A stretch of DNA of 50,769 nucleotides from an uncultured Colwellia sp. (lineage in GTDB: Bacteria > Pseudomonadota > Gammaproteobacteria > Enterobacterales > Alteromonadaceae): the NCBI GenBank assembly GCA_913058145.1, contig CAJXQM010000019.1, positions 1-50,769 of the forward strand, read 5' to 3'. Each line of letters begins with the position of its first letter. Position 1 is the stretch's first letter. Positions 18,185-27,092 of this stretch are shown piece by piece. The notes beneath the pieces were generated by a model. That model searched no databases. It saw nothing but the letters and a program-made list of their open reading frames with translations, and was not told the origin of the DNA. The translations under genes and the position numbers were made by a program.

Positions 18185-19383
18185 ACCTAGCGGATCATTG
18201 GCTGTTTAGTTACCAAGCCTTGGCCCGTCATCGTTTACGTAGTGCAATGGTATTACTTGCCATTGGCATGGGAGTATCATCGGTGCTATTACTAACGAGC
18301 ATTGGTGAAGGTGCGCGCTTATTCATCGAACAAGAGTTTTCCGCCTTAGGGTCAAAAATGTTGATTGTCTTACCCGGGAAAAAAGAAACTACCGGCTCTT
18401 CCCCACCCCTTTATGGCACCAGTCCACGTGATTTAACCATCGAAGATGCTCAAGCACTAAAAAATATCCGAACGATAAGCCATGTTGCCCCTATTATTGC
18501 GGGTACTGCCACCGTGTCGAACCAATCATTGTCACGTGACATCATCATTATTGGCACCAATAGAGAAATGTTTACGGTACGTAATTTAAGCGTTAAACAA
18601 GGCAGAATGTTACCTAAAAATAGTGAAACTCGCGCGACTCCAGTTTGTATTCTAGGTGCAAAATTAGCAGAAGAACTCTTCAAAAAAAGCTCGCCACTGG
18701 GGCAATGGCTGCGTATTGGTGAATATAAATACCGCGTTATTGGTTTGTTGGAGCAACGTGGTGAATCATTAGGGTTAGACCTGCGAGATATGGCAATAAT
18801 TCCCGTGCGATCAGCGCAAATGTTATTTAACTCTCCTGCCTTGTTTCGTATTTTACTACAATTAAAACAAACCAAATTTGAAACGAGTACCATAGTAAAA
18901 ATAAATAAAACCATCGCCCAGCGTCACGAAGGCGAAGCCGATATTACGATTATCAGTCAAGACGCGATGTTAAGTTCATTCAATAAAATTATTGTTGCCG
19001 TTACCGCCAGTATTGGTGCTATTGCGGCTATCAGTTTAATTGTTGCAGGCATATTAATTATGAATGTCAGTTATATTAGTGTTTCACAACGACGAGAAGA
19101 AATAGGGCTGTTGAAATCACTTGGCGCCAGTGGCCGTGAGGTACGTCTGATTTTTATTATATCCTCCTTAGTCATCACCAGTTTTGGTACGCTTGCAGGC
19201 TTGATACTTTCTTATAGTATCGTCTTTATTATCCAGACTAATTTTCCAAGTATACCGCTAGCTATACCTTGGTGGTCTACACTCGCAGCGATATTCATGT
19301 CTTTTATCATGGCATTATTATTTAGTTGGTTACCCGCCAATAAAGCCGCCGCCGTTGATCCTATATTGGCTTTGAGGGGATAA
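18181..19383 (+). CDS. ABC exporter permease 1 (MacB/FtsX fold)
   Basis: The 400-aa permease has one N-terminal membrane helix, a large periplasmic MacB_PCD domain (about residues 45-255) and three C-terminal helices of the FtsX fold. It ends in PANKAAAVDPILALRG, a typical MacB ending. It is clearly paralogous to the following gene: compare LPGKKETTG with TPGKTETFG after the first helix. The two probably form a heterodimer. Start ATG 18181 overlaps the upstream stop. Confidence 0.92.
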   Translation: MNLADHWLFSYQALARHRLRSAMVLLAIGMGVSSVLLLTSIGEGARLFIEQEFSALGSKMLIVLPGKKETTGSSPPLYGTSPRDLTIEDAQALKNIRTISHVAPIIAGTATVSNQSLSRDIIIIGTNREMFTVRNLSVKQGRMLPKNSETRATPVCILGAKLAEELFKKSSPLGQWLRIGEYKYRVIGLLEQRGESLGLDLRDMAIIPVRSAQMLFNSPALFRILLQLKQTKFETSTIVKINKTIAQRHEGEADITIISQDAMLSSFNKIIVAVTASIGAIAAISLIVAGILIMNVSYISVSQRREEIGLLKSLGASGREVRLIFIISSLVITSFGTLAGLILSYSIVFIIQTNFPSIPLAIPWWSTLAAIFMSFIMALLFSWLPANKAAAVDPILALRG

Positions 19384-19389
19384 TATAAA

Positions 19390-20586
19390 ATGAGATTAAC
19401 AGATTATTTAACTTGGATTTATTGCGCTGTCAATGCTCAAAAGAGACGGACATTGTTAACAATATTTGGTTTTAGTGTTGGTATTTCTGCCGTGATCTTA
19501 CTCAATACTATTGGCGAGAGTTTACGACAATATATTTTAAACGAATTTACCCAGTTTGGTAGTCATATTGTTGCTGTAACACCAGGTAAAACAGAAACCT
19601 TTGGTGTGGGAGCATTACTTAATACCGTACGACCACTTACGCTTGAGGATGCAATCAGTCTAGAACGTTTGCCGGCCGCTAAATATGTCGTTCCTGTAGT
19701 CATGGGAACAGCCCAAATTAAATGGTATCAACGAGGACGCTATACTGACGTTGCAGGTATCACGGCTCCTGCTTTAAACGCTTGGCAATTAACACTCGCT
19801 CAAGGCAAGTTTTTACCCGCTGATGATATATTAACACCACGTGCTTTTGCCGTGTTGGGCGCAACATTAAAACAAGAGTTATTTTCCAATAATAATGCCA
19901 TTGGTGAAAAAATTCATGTAGGTAGCCACAGCTATAGAGTCATAGGTGTGCTTAAAGAGAAAGGTGAATTTATTGGCATAAATTTAGATGATATTGTGTA
20001 CATTCCAACGGCAAAGGCATTACGTTTATTTAATCGTAATAGTGTTATGGAAATAGATATTTTCTATCATGAAAATATTGCCACAGCTAAATTTAGCCAG
20101 CAAGTAAGTAAGTTGTTAATTTCCCGTCATCATAGTGAAGACTTCACCCTAGTCACCCAAGACGATATGCTAAAAAGTTTAGATGAAATTTTACGCTTCG
20201 TTAAGTATGCTGCCGCAGGGTTAGGCATAATTTCTTTGCTTGTCGGTGCGGTAGGTATTATTACTATTTTAACCATTACTGTTACCGAGCGTAGTCAAGA
20301 GATAGGCTTACTTCGGGCGTTGGGCTCTTCATCCGCTCACATACGTTATTTTTTTCTGGGTGAAGCGGTTATTATCGCATTAATTAGTGGTATTTTAGGT
20401 TATATTATATCAATGACTTTATTGTTTATTGCAAAATTATTTTTACCCGCGATGCCGATTTTTTTTGAACCATTAGCCTTAATATTTGCCCTGATTATCT
20501 CTACCGTTATTGGTGCCTTAGCAGGTTGGCAGCCAGCGAGTAAAGCGGCTAAACTTGAGCCTGTACTTGCGTTACGTGCTGAGTAA
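19390..20586 (+). CDS. ABC exporter permease 2 (MacB/FtsX fold)
   Basis: The 398-aa paralogue of the preceding permease has the same one-plus-three helix layout and a periplasmic MacB_PCD domain, ending in QPASKAAKLEPVLALRAE. The 6-bp gap to permease 1 indicates one operon. Two distinct permeases with one ATPase and an adaptor make a complete MacAB-like exporter apart from an outer-membrane channel, which is not encoded here. Confidence 0.92.
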   Translation: MRLTDYLTWIYCAVNAQKRRTLLTIFGFSVGISAVILLNTIGESLRQYILNEFTQFGSHIVAVTPGKTETFGVGALLNTVRPLTLEDAISLERLPAAKYVVPVVMGTAQIKWYQRGRYTDVAGITAPALNAWQLTLAQGKFLPADDILTPRAFAVLGATLKQELFSNNNAIGEKIHVGSHSYRVIGVLKEKGEFIGINLDDIVYIPTAKALRLFNRNSVMEIDIFYHENIATAKFSQQVSKLLISRHHSEDFTLVTQDDMLKSLDEILRFVKYAAAGLGIISLLVGAVGIITILTITVTERSQEIGLLRALGSSSAHIRYFFLGEAVIIALISGILGYIISMTLLFIAKLFLPAMPIFFEPLALIFALIISTVIGALAGWQPASKAAKLEPVLALRAE

Positions 20587-20631
20587 AGTTTCTTTGTAAC
20601 TTTTATCTCTGTAATAAGGAGTTATCACCTC

Positions 20632-22161
20632 ATGTTAAAACTCAAATCCGTTGCCATCGATACCTTTAAAGAAAATGTTGCCTATTTACATCGCGATTGT
20701 CCTCTTTACCGCACCGAAGGTTTTCAGGCATTAATGAAAATAGAAATATATATAAAAGGCAATGGTGGTCCTGTACTTGCTGTGCTAAATATTGTTGATG
20801 ACTGCGCTATTGTTGATATTAATGAACTGGGTTTAAGTACCCAAGCTTTTAGGCAATTAGATAAAAAGCAAGGAGTTAACGTAAGAATTGCGCCCGCTAA
20901 ACCGCCAATTTCTCTTAAAGCGGTACACCGAAAAATTGCAGGTCAAACCCTGAACAAAAATGAATTTCATATTATTTGCCAAGATATATTAGAAAACCGT
21001 TATTCAAAAATGGAAATTGCTGCTTTTTTAGTCGCCTGTAGCCATAATGGCTTAGAACGTGAAGAAGTCTTTTTTTTAACGAAAGCCATGGTTGACACCG
21101 GTAAAACCTTGAACTGGGGCGAAGCTATTGTGGTAGATAAACATTGTATTGGTGGCATTCCAGGCAATCGTACCACCATGATAGTGATGCCGATAATAGC
21201 CGCTCACGGTATGCTAATACCTAAAACCTCTAGTCGTGCTATTACCTCTCCTGCGGGTACCGCTGATACCATGGAGGTATTGGCTAATGTCGAACTTTCC
21301 ATAGAACAAATGCAAAAAGTTGTACAGCAGCATCGCGGTATGTTGACTTGGGGAGGGACGGCAAGATTAGCTCCCGTGGATGATATTTTAATTTCAGTTG
21401 AACGACCATTGTCTATGGACTCAACTGGACAACTAGTGGCGTCTATCTTATCTAAAAAAATAGCGGCAGGCTCAACCCACCTGCTTATTGATATTCCCGT
21501 AGGTGCTTCCGCTAAAATTCATCATAATCAAGAGGCGTTAGCCTTAAGGAAATTATTTGAATATATTGGCGATCTCTTTGGTTTACATATCGATGTGGTT
21601 ATTAGTGATGGCTCTCAACCTATAGGTAATGGTATTGGTCCTGCGTTAGAAGCAAGAGATGTACAGCAAGTTTTAAGCAACAAAAAAAATGCCCCTAGTG
21701 ATTTAAGGGAAAAATCATTACGCTTAGCGGGAAGAATTTTAGAGTTTGATCCCGATGTTAGAGGTGGCCAAGGTTATATTATTGCGAGAGATATTTTAGA
21801 ATCTGGTCGTGCATTTGAAAAAATGAAAGCCATAATTTCAGCACAAGGGGGACAGAACAAAAAACAAAGTACGGCCGCGTTAGAGTATTCAGTAATAGCC
21901 CAAAAAAGTGGCTATATTTACGCAATAGATAACTTAAAAATAGCGCGTATAGCAAGCCTGGCTGGCGCACCTATAGATAAAAATGCGGGTATTGATCTTA
22001 TTAAAAAAGTAGGCGATAAAATAAAAAAGGGTGACACTCTTTTTACTATATACGCCTGTTTTAAAAGTGACTTTGAATTTTCTATACAATTTTCTGATGA
22101 AAACAATGCTTATGATATAGGGGAAAATCCGCCCTTGACAGATGATAACTACTTTATTTGA
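20632..22161 (+). CDS. AMP phosphorylase / thymidine phosphorylase family enzyme (archaeal-type, 509 aa)
   Basis: The product is longer than DeoA (about 440 aa) because of an extra ~85-residue N-terminal domain typical of the archaeal AMP-phosphorylase group. It contains the pyrimidine-phosphorylase signature [18 protein letters not shown], the glycosyltransferase-3 core [17 protein letters not shown] and a C-terminal PYNP domain ([15 protein letters not shown]). Characterised archaeal members phosphorolyse AMP/CMP/UMP to base and ribose 1,5-bisphosphate; bacterial members are often annotated as thymidine phosphorylase. The PRPP synthetase 21 bp downstream supports a ribose-phosphate or nucleotide salvage role. 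No ribose-bisphosphate isomerase or RuBisCO is in the window. It lies 45 bp after the exporter genes, possibly co-transcribed. Confidence 0.85.
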   Translation: MLKLKSVAIDTFKENVAYLHRDCPLYRTEGFQALMKIEIYIKGNGGPVLAVLNIVDDCAIVDINELGLSTQAFRQLDKKQGVNVRIAPAKPPISLKAVHRKIAGQTLNKNEFHIICQDILENRYSKMEIAAFLVACSHNGLEREEVFFLTKAMVDTGKTLNWGEAIVVDKHCIGGIPGNRTTMIVMPIIAAHGMLIPKTSSRAITSPAGTADTMEVLANVELSIEQMQKVVQQHRGMLTWGGTARLAPVDDILISVERPLSMDSTGQLVASILSKKIAAGSTHLLIDIPVGASAKIHHNQEALALRKLFEYIGDLFGLHIDVVISDGSQPIGNGIGPALEARDVQQVLSNKKNAPSDLREKSLRLAGRILEFDPDVRGGQGYIIARDILESGRAFEKMKAIISAQGGQNKKQSTAALEYSVIAQKSGYIYAIDNLKIARIASLAGAPIDKNAGIDLIKKVGDKIKKGDTLFTIYACFKSDFEFSIQFSDENNAYDIGENPPLTDDNYFI

Positions 22162-22182
22162 TTTTATATATTAGGAGTTACT

Positions 22183-23082
22183 ATGACCATAATACTGGGG
22201 TTTGACGATTATTTATACCCTGCTCAGCAGCTAGCCCAAAGTTTATTGATCCCGTTTAAAAAGGTTGAACTGCATCAATTTCCCGATGGTGAAACAAAAG
22301 TGACTTTGCCGGTAAAGTTACCGAGACAAATTATTCTATGTCGAACATTAAATCAGCCTAATGCAAAACTCATTGAACTGATCATAACTTCTTCAGCAGC
22401 AAGAGCCCAGGGAGTTGAACATATTACTTTAGTAGCGCCTTATTTATGCTACATGCGCCAAGATATTGCTTTTAATACAGGAGAAGCGGTTAGCCAAAAA
22501 ATAATAGGCCATTTACTCGGTACCTATTTTGATCGTGTTATTACCATTGACCCACATCTGCATCGCATCAATAGCTTAAGTGAAGCAATTTCAAGCAATC
22601 AAGCTATTGCTTTGCACGCTAGCAGCGCTATATCTACATTTTTACAACAACATTTTACCCAACCGGTGTTGATTGGCCCTGATCAAGAATCCGAACAATG
22701 GGTTAAAGCAATAGCCAAGCCTTATCAGTGGCATTATACAATCGCTACTAAAGAACGTTTAGGTGATAAAAATGTTGTTATAACTTTAGAAACTAATGGT
22801 CAAGAGAATCACAACGAAGTAACCCTAACAAATCGAGACGTTATTATTGTTGACGATATTGCCAGTACAGGACAAACGCTTGAACAAGCAGTAAAACAAA
22901 TACAACGACAAGTACCAGCGAGTATTTCAATCATAGTGACACATGCATTTTTTGTGGATAACGCCATAACAAGACTAACTCATATGGGCGTTGATAATAT
23001 TTGGAGTTCGGATAGTGTACTGCATAACAGTAATGCCTTTAGTATTATAGACATCATAGCAGAGCAACTTAAACTATCTTAA
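22183..23082 (+). CDS. Ribose-phosphate pyrophosphokinase (PRPP synthetase), accessory form
   Basis: This 299-aa enzyme has FPDGETKV, YLCYMRQDIAF, the histidine motif DPHLHRI, GPDQES and the PRPP-binding loop VIIVDDIASTGQTL. It makes PRPP from ribose 5-phosphate and ATP. It is a little shorter than the housekeeping Prs (about 315 aa) and diverges from it, and no ispE/pth neighbours are present, so it is likely a second, specialised copy. It has an AGGAG 6-7 bases before the ATG and follows the AMP-phosphorylase-like gene closely, suggesting salvage of nucleotide-derived ribose phosphates. Confidence 0.88.
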   Translation: MTIILGFDDYLYPAQQLAQSLLIPFKKVELHQFPDGETKVTLPVKLPRQIILCRTLNQPNAKLIELIITSSAARAQGVEHITLVAPYLCYMRQDIAFNTGEAVSQKIIGHLLGTYFDRVITIDPHLHRINSLSEAISSNQAIALHASSAISTFLQQHFTQPVLIGPDQESEQWVKAIAKPYQWHYTIATKERLGDKNVVITLETNGQENHNEVTLTNRDVIIVDDIASTGQTLEQAVKQIQRQVPASISIIVTHAFFVDNAITRLTHMGVDNIWSSDSVLHNSNAFSIIDIIAEQLKLS

Positions 23083-23167
23083 TCTTATAAACATCAGTTA
23101 GTAACAAAATAAATCACCATTGGAGATAAATCTGTTGGTGTTTTATCTCTTTTAAATCATTACACGG

Positions 23168-23620
23168 TTAATACCCATAAAATTGATAGTTAGTACTACG
23201 ATAGGGTATTAATTCATAATGAGGTTGTAAAAATGTTACTAAATTAACCAATTCAGTTATTGTCATTACATCATTAATGTTTTTCATTTTAGATTCACCC
23301 TCCACAGCAATAATAGCCAGAGGATAACCTTGAGTAAGTTTATGCGAAGGGTTAATAACACTAGTCACCAGATCAGCATATGTTTTTACTTTGGTTGACT
23401 TGCCCCCTAAACGAACATTTAAATCAGGGTTGTTTATACCTGTAGCTTGTTCGATACCATTAATATGATGGCATGCTAAACATTGATATTTAGTCAACAC
23501 CACGGCTCCTTTTTTAACATTACCCTCAGGCAAGCTAAATCCTAGGGGTGAATCGGGTCCTCCTTCACAACCGATGAGGATCAAGCTAATTAAAGCAATA
23601 CATAATAATAAATATTTCAT
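23168..23620 (-). CDS. Lipoprotein monohaem cytochrome c (paralogue of the gene at 13698)
   Basis: The 150-aa product has a lipobox (LILIGC, C18), the conserved PDSPLGFSLPEGN, the haem motif CLACH (C47, C50, H51), SKMKNINDVMTITEL and a tail ending in IPYRSTNYQFYGY. It shares length, order and all these blocks with the cytochrome in the nfeD operon. The C-terminal Tyr-rich tail is conserved between the two and is not part of a standard class I cytochrome. It is last in a minus-strand set with the SGNH hydrolase and the 50-aa ORF. Confidence 0.85.
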   Translation of the reverse strand: MKYLLLCIALISLILIGCEGGPDSPLGFSLPEGNVKKGAVVLTKYQCLACHHINGIEQATGINNPDLNVRLGGKSTKVKTYADLVTSVINPSHKLTQGYPLAIIAVEGESKMKNINDVMTITELVNLVTFLQPHYELIPYRSTNYQFYGY

Positions 23621-23658
23621 AAAAACTCCTAAATAAATATAAATAGACTGATAACTTC

Positions 23659-24384
23659 TTACGGGTTCATGTCATCTAAAGTCGATGTAATTGTTTTAGC
23701 GGCTTGATTTGCCCAAACTTGATAGGCTATTTTGGATGGATGAAATCCATCCTTGGCGATATACTTAGGTTCAATTGACGCATCAATATCAAAATTAGTA
23801 CATTGGCTAAAGTTACCTACAATAACGGTTAATAAGCTATTTAACCGCTTAGAACGCTCTCCCCACCACCAACGTAAAGGCTGAGGGAATGTCGTAAATT
23901 CTTGCATGGGAGGAAGGTTTGAGAGGAGTATTTTTTTAACCGAAAATTTCGATACCAAAACATTGATCATTACATTCATATTTTTCCCCCATCGTCCAGA
24001 ATGAGTAAAATGAGTGACGTCATTAACGCCAATCGACACCAGTACTATATCAAACGGTTCTTCTTGCAAGTTTTGTAGCATGTCCAATACATCCACAGCT
24101 GTAGCACCTGTCTTTGCAAGCAATTTCCAGTTAACGCTATAATGATTTCCAAGTAATGATGATAACTGTCCTGCTAATGCATCTTCTTGCCCATCAACAC
24201 CAACACCTAGCGCGGCGGAATCACCAATGATGAGCAACTTCAATTCATTGCCACTACCACAAACGCCTAAACGATCACCTGTAGGCTCAGGTAACGATAA
24301 AGTCATTTTATTGATGAAAAGAGCTTGTGGTATCAATACTGGCATTAATAATATTGTTGTTATTTGATGGAACAAATTAATCAC
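23659..24384 (-). CDS. SGNH/GDSL hydrolase, exported
   Basis: The protein begins with a hydrophobic signal or anchor and then shows the SGNH blocks: IGDSAALGVGVDGQ (nucleophile Ser), GATAVDVL, VSIGVNDVTHF and the Asp-His pair DGFHPSKIAY. The family includes esterases, lipases and acetyl-esterases; the substrate is not evident, but lipid turnover fits the neighbourhood. The start is uncertain. GTG 24384 lies directly against AAAGGAGA (spacing too short), so TTG 24375 nine bases after it may be used. The cytochrome gene follows 38 bp downstream. Confidence 0.85.
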   Translation of the reverse strand: MINLFHQITTILLMPVLIPQALFINKMTLSLPEPTGDRLGVCGSGNELKLLIIGDSAALGVGVDGQEDALAGQLSSLLGNHYSVNWKLLAKTGATAVDVLDMLQNLQEEPFDIVLVSIGVNDVTHFTHSGRWGKNMNVMINVLVSKFSVKKILLSNLPPMQEFTTFPQPLRWWWGERSKRLNSLLTVIVGNFSQCTNFDIDASIEPKYIAKDGFHPSKIAYQVWANQAAKTITSTLDDMNP

Positions 24385-24418
24385 TCTCCTTTAATTTTAT
24401 CCGCTAAAACGGATATTT

Positions 24419-24571
24419 CTAGGGGTTAATTTCATCCAATTCTCTTTCATTGAGTTGGTCAATAAGCTTAAACTCTAGCGCTTCAAGTTCCCTTAACTCT
24501 TCTCGTGTTGCGCTTTTATTAGCTTCTTTCTTTGTCAGTACCGATAAACGGTTATGCTCACGAATTTGCAT
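24419..24571 (-). CDS. Small charged protein, 50 aa, unknown
   Basis: This short ORF begins MQIREHNRLSVLTKKEANKS and ends QLNERELDEINP. It is rich in Lys, Glu, Arg and Leu and could form one long helix or coiled coil; no signal peptide or metal motif is seen. It lies 35 bp upstream of the SGNH gene on the same strand and 59 bp downstream of a palindromic regulatory site, with TATTCT as a possible -10 near 24597. That placement supports it as a real first gene of the operon. No family recognised. Confidence 0.5.
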   Translation of the reverse strand: MQIREHNRLSVLTKKEANKSATREELRELEALEFKLIDQLNERELDEINP

Positions 24572-24629
24572 AATTAACTCTAGTAATCAATAAAGAATAC
24601 AGTGTCGTTCAAACACCCACATATTAAAA

Positions 24630-24643
24630 TGATAAATATCAGC
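24630..24643. promoter_or_regulatory. CTGAY-N4-RTCAG palindrome (site 2)
   Basis: The core TGATAAATATCA is at 24630-24641; the full match from 24629 is ATGATAAATATCAG, one base from consensus. It lies 59 bp before the 50-aa ORF that starts the minus-strand SGNH/cytochrome operon. Confidence 0.6.
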
Positions 24644-24655
24644 AGAGTTAGCATA

Positions 24656-25132
24656 TTATTCTACGTTAAATTTTGACTGTTTCTTTTTGAGGTGTTCGAC
24701 ATGAACGATTAATGTGTCGACTGTGTCTTTTAATAAATCTAGCTCATCAACCGTCAGGTCATTTAACTGTTCGAGGTTGTACTCTATGGTATCAATTATC
24801 TTTTTATAAGGGCGCTGCATTGGTCTCATAAAATAGGTAGTAACTGTTGCTACAATGGTTCCAAAAAATAACATCGAACCAATCACTATCCACAGACCAC
24901 CAACTAATTGAGCAGCACCAGATACCGGTGCATCAGCAATTCCAGCAGTAGAAAATGCAGCTACTCCCCAATATAACGCTTTCCCATATGAATTGATTGA
25001 CGTTCCTTCAATACCGCTTTCGGCCAGGTAAACTCCCGCAGCAAAAATTAGCCACAAGATGACTAATAACAACACCATTTTTGTAAATGGGGTATGAATA
25101 GATATATCATTAATTAATTTCTTAAATCGCAT
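24656..25132 (-). CDS. Two-TM potassium-channel-like protein with degenerate filter
   Basis: The 158-aa protein has two hydrophobic helices (about residues 18-36 and 78-100) around a re-entrant pore-like loop, LYWGVAAFSTAGIADAPV, followed by a charged C-terminal helix. The layout is that of Ion_trans_2 (KcsA-like) channels, but the K+ filter TVGYGD is replaced by STAGIAD. It may be a channel with altered selectivity, a regulatory subunit or a non-conducting relative. The IS element is inserted about 80 bp upstream of its start, so its original promoter may be lost. Confidence 0.6.
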   Translation of the reverse strand: MRFKKLINDISIHTPFTKMVLLLVILWLIFAAGVYLAESGIEGTSINSYGKALYWGVAAFSTAGIADAPVSGAAQLVGGLWIVIGSMLFFGTIVATVTTYFMRPMQRPYKKIIDTIEYNLEQLNDLTVDELDLLKDTVDTLIVHVEHLKKKQSKFNVE

Positions 25133-25228
25133 ATGTCTTATAACTATTTACATTATGAAGCTTTTTACTATTGCCTTGTAAAATCATTCTGCATCATTGA
25201 CCTTTTTGACGTGGTCAACTAAATGCAG

Positions 25229-25882
25229 TCAACCTAGTGAAGCAACCATTTCTAACTTTCTATCCACTGATTCAAAACCGTTAGGACTTTGATAATCCAG
25301 ATACGAATGATGTATCAACCCTTTTTTGAGTTGTCGTTGCCAAACAGCCATTGTCAACGCATCACAAACAAGCTGTGCTTTTATTCTTGACCCTATGCTC
25401 CAACCCACTACTTTTCGTGAATATAAGTCAATCACGACACATAAATATAACCAACCTTCTGATGTCCAAATGTAGGTAATATCACCTACCCACACTTTAT
25501 TTGGCGCTTCAACAGCAAAGCTTTGCTTTAGCTCATTTTGATAAATGGGTTTGTTATGGTCGCTGTTCGTTGTGGCTTTGTATTTCTTTTTATAACGAAC
25601 CCAAACATTTGCTTCTTTCATTAGTTGAGCCGTCTTACGTCGGCTAACCGGAAAGATTAATGTTTTGAGTACTTTTTTAATCCGCCTAGCGCCATAAGTC
25701 TTGTCACTGAATTTGGCAATATCTTTGATCAACTCAATCATTTTTTGATGTGTTGTATCATCAACGGTACTTACTTTACGCTTTTGAAAACTATAGAAGT
25801 TATTACTTTTAACATACAGAACTTGGCACCTCACTACCACTGGCCTGATCTTCTTATGTTGGGCAATAAACGAATATTTCAC
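25229..25882 (-). pseudogene. IS3-family orfB transposase with internal deletion
   Basis: The 217-aa frame has the HTH_21 region (KTYGARRIKKVLK) and an rve integrase domain with the first two acidic residues, in VWVGDITYIW and VVIDLYSRKVVGW. After GLIHHS the sequence jumps directly to YLDYQSPNGFE, which in full IS3 transposases belongs near the C-terminus (the RRHSYLGYxSP region). The block containing DRGSQY and the catalytic Glu (normally about 60-80 residues) is missing, presumably lost between the two similar HHS/RHS sequences. The frame is otherwise open, but the enzyme should be inactive. Confidence 0.82.
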
Positions 25883-26160
25883 TTCGTTTCTTTGGCAAAG
25901 AAGACCGTCGCTTTTTTTAGGATCTCACGCTCCATTTCTAAACTTTTTACTTGTGCTTTTAAGTTGCTGATTTCTTCTTTCTCTGGTATTAACTTCCCGT
26001 CACCACGAAAAGCGTGACCAGCCTCTTTGAACCAGCGACCTAACATATTAGGATTAACACCTAAGTTTCTTGAGGCTTCTGCCTGGGTATAGTTTTGCTC
26101 AACGACTAAAGTGATTGCATCAAGGTTGAATTCTTTTGAATATATTTTACGTTTTGTCAT
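25879..26160 (-). CDS. IS3-family orfA (HTH transposase subunit)
   Basis: The 93-aa OrfA has a helix-turn-helix (QAEASRNLGVNPNMLGRW) and a C-terminal leucine-zipper-like helix (EKEEISNLKAQVKSLEMERE). An A7G run at 25911-25918 (minus strand) near its end is the typical -1 frameshift site that would make OrfAB. It is intact but useless for transposition without a working OrfB, unless another copy acts in trans. Confidence 0.85.
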   Translation of the reverse strand: MTKRKIYSKEFNLDAITLVVEQNYTQAEASRNLGVNPNMLGRWFKEAGHAFRGDGKLIPEKEEISNLKAQVKSLEMEREILKKATVFFAKETK

Positions 26161-26247
26161 TTTCGATCTCCAATTAAGATTATTATCTCTTAACTAGGTA
26201 GTCTAATCCATTAGACCAAGTCAGTTGACCTATTTGGCAGTCATACA

Positions 26248-26634
26248 TTATTTATCAAGGGTAGATGCTTCAGCTATAGAATTTTTAACTAAAGTAGCGA
26301 CTTCTTCAGAAGTGTTAGTCACAACATCATAAGCTTCTTTAGCTGAAGCAGAAATTTTTGCTTGAAGCTCTTCAGTGAAAACTTTTTGTTTTTCAATCGC
26401 GGTAGTTAAATCTTTTTCCTCTAATAACGCTTTAGTTTGGGCTACACTATCGTTCATGATTGAAATAATTAATACGGATTGTTGGTTGAGTAGTTGTATA
26501 ACTGTTTTAGTACTAATTTCTGCAAGACTGTTTAATGGCTGCATAACTGTAGAGAAATGGTCTGTAGAGAACTGGTCTGCATTATTTATTGATTTCATTG
26601 CAGTAGCAAATTCTTCAGCTAATTGTATAAACAT
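26248..26634 (-). CDS. Phasin-family protein
   Basis: This 128-aa, largely helical, Ala/Glu/Lys-rich protein has no signal peptide and resembles the small phasins that coat polyhydroxyalkanoate granules (FATAMKSINNADQ, AKISASAKEAYDVV). The ATG at 26634 has TAGGA about 9 bases upstream. No PHA synthase lies nearby. A 458-bp upstream gap contains a palindromic regulatory site. The family is loosely conserved, so the assignment rests on composition and pattern. Confidence 0.7.
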   Translation of the reverse strand: MFIQLAEEFATAMKSINNADQFSTDHFSTVMQPLNSLAEISTKTVIQLLNQQSVLIISIMNDSVAQTKALLEEKDLTTAIEKQKVFTEELQAKISASAKEAYDVVTNTSEEVATLVKNSIAEASTLDK

Positions 26635-27092
26635 AATTAAAATTCCTATTTTGGTTTGTTGTGTACTGCGTCGGCGCAGGATGATTTAAAACTTGTGTAA
26701 TTAGTTAAAAGGTTGTCGGCAACAGCCTGTTACTCGCACGGCAGAAATGATTCAAAAAATTAACTATCTGATAAATAAATAATAAAAGCCAAAAACTTTT
26801 GGTTAGCATTTAACAAGCCTATGCAGTTGCTCAGGTAATGTAATACCTTGCATAATAATATAGCCTTATTATTTTGGGTTTTCTCTGACATAAATCAGTT
26901 CTTTATAGGTTTTTAAAATTAAAGGTAATAACCAGAAACTACGAAGTCAACAGTAGGAACCTTAGTGGCTCTTGAATATGTAATAACGCTATGTACTCTT
27001 AACTAGCGCCAGTGATTGCGAAAAACAATGGACAGTGGACTCACTTTACTAATACGTTTAAAAAGAATCTTAAGCCACGTTAGTTCTTTTTT
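26635..27092. other. Intergenic region between phasin and cation ATPase
   Basis: 458 bp without a convincing gene. It holds the palindrome at 26885-26898, about 250 bp before the phasin start, and a weak GGTTGTCGGCAACAGCC hairpin near 26711. Nothing else was recognised. Confidence 0.5.
26885..26898. promoter_or_regulatory. CTGAY-N4-RTCAG palindrome (site 3)
   Basis: CTGACATAAATCAG is an exact match to the consensus, in the gap upstream of the phasin gene. Confidence 0.6.

Larger units (their letters stand above)
25212..26218 (-). mobile_element. IS3-family insertion sequence, internally deleted
   Basis: Two overlapping transposase frames are flanked by imperfect terminal inverted repeats beginning TGGTC and ending ACCTAGT at 25212-25238, mirrored at 26192-26218. 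At about 1.0 kb it is shorter than usual for IS3 (1.2-1.5 kb), because orfB has lost its middle-to-C-terminal part. No clear target duplication is seen (flanks ACG and AGT). A non-autonomous remnant. Confidence 0.85.
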
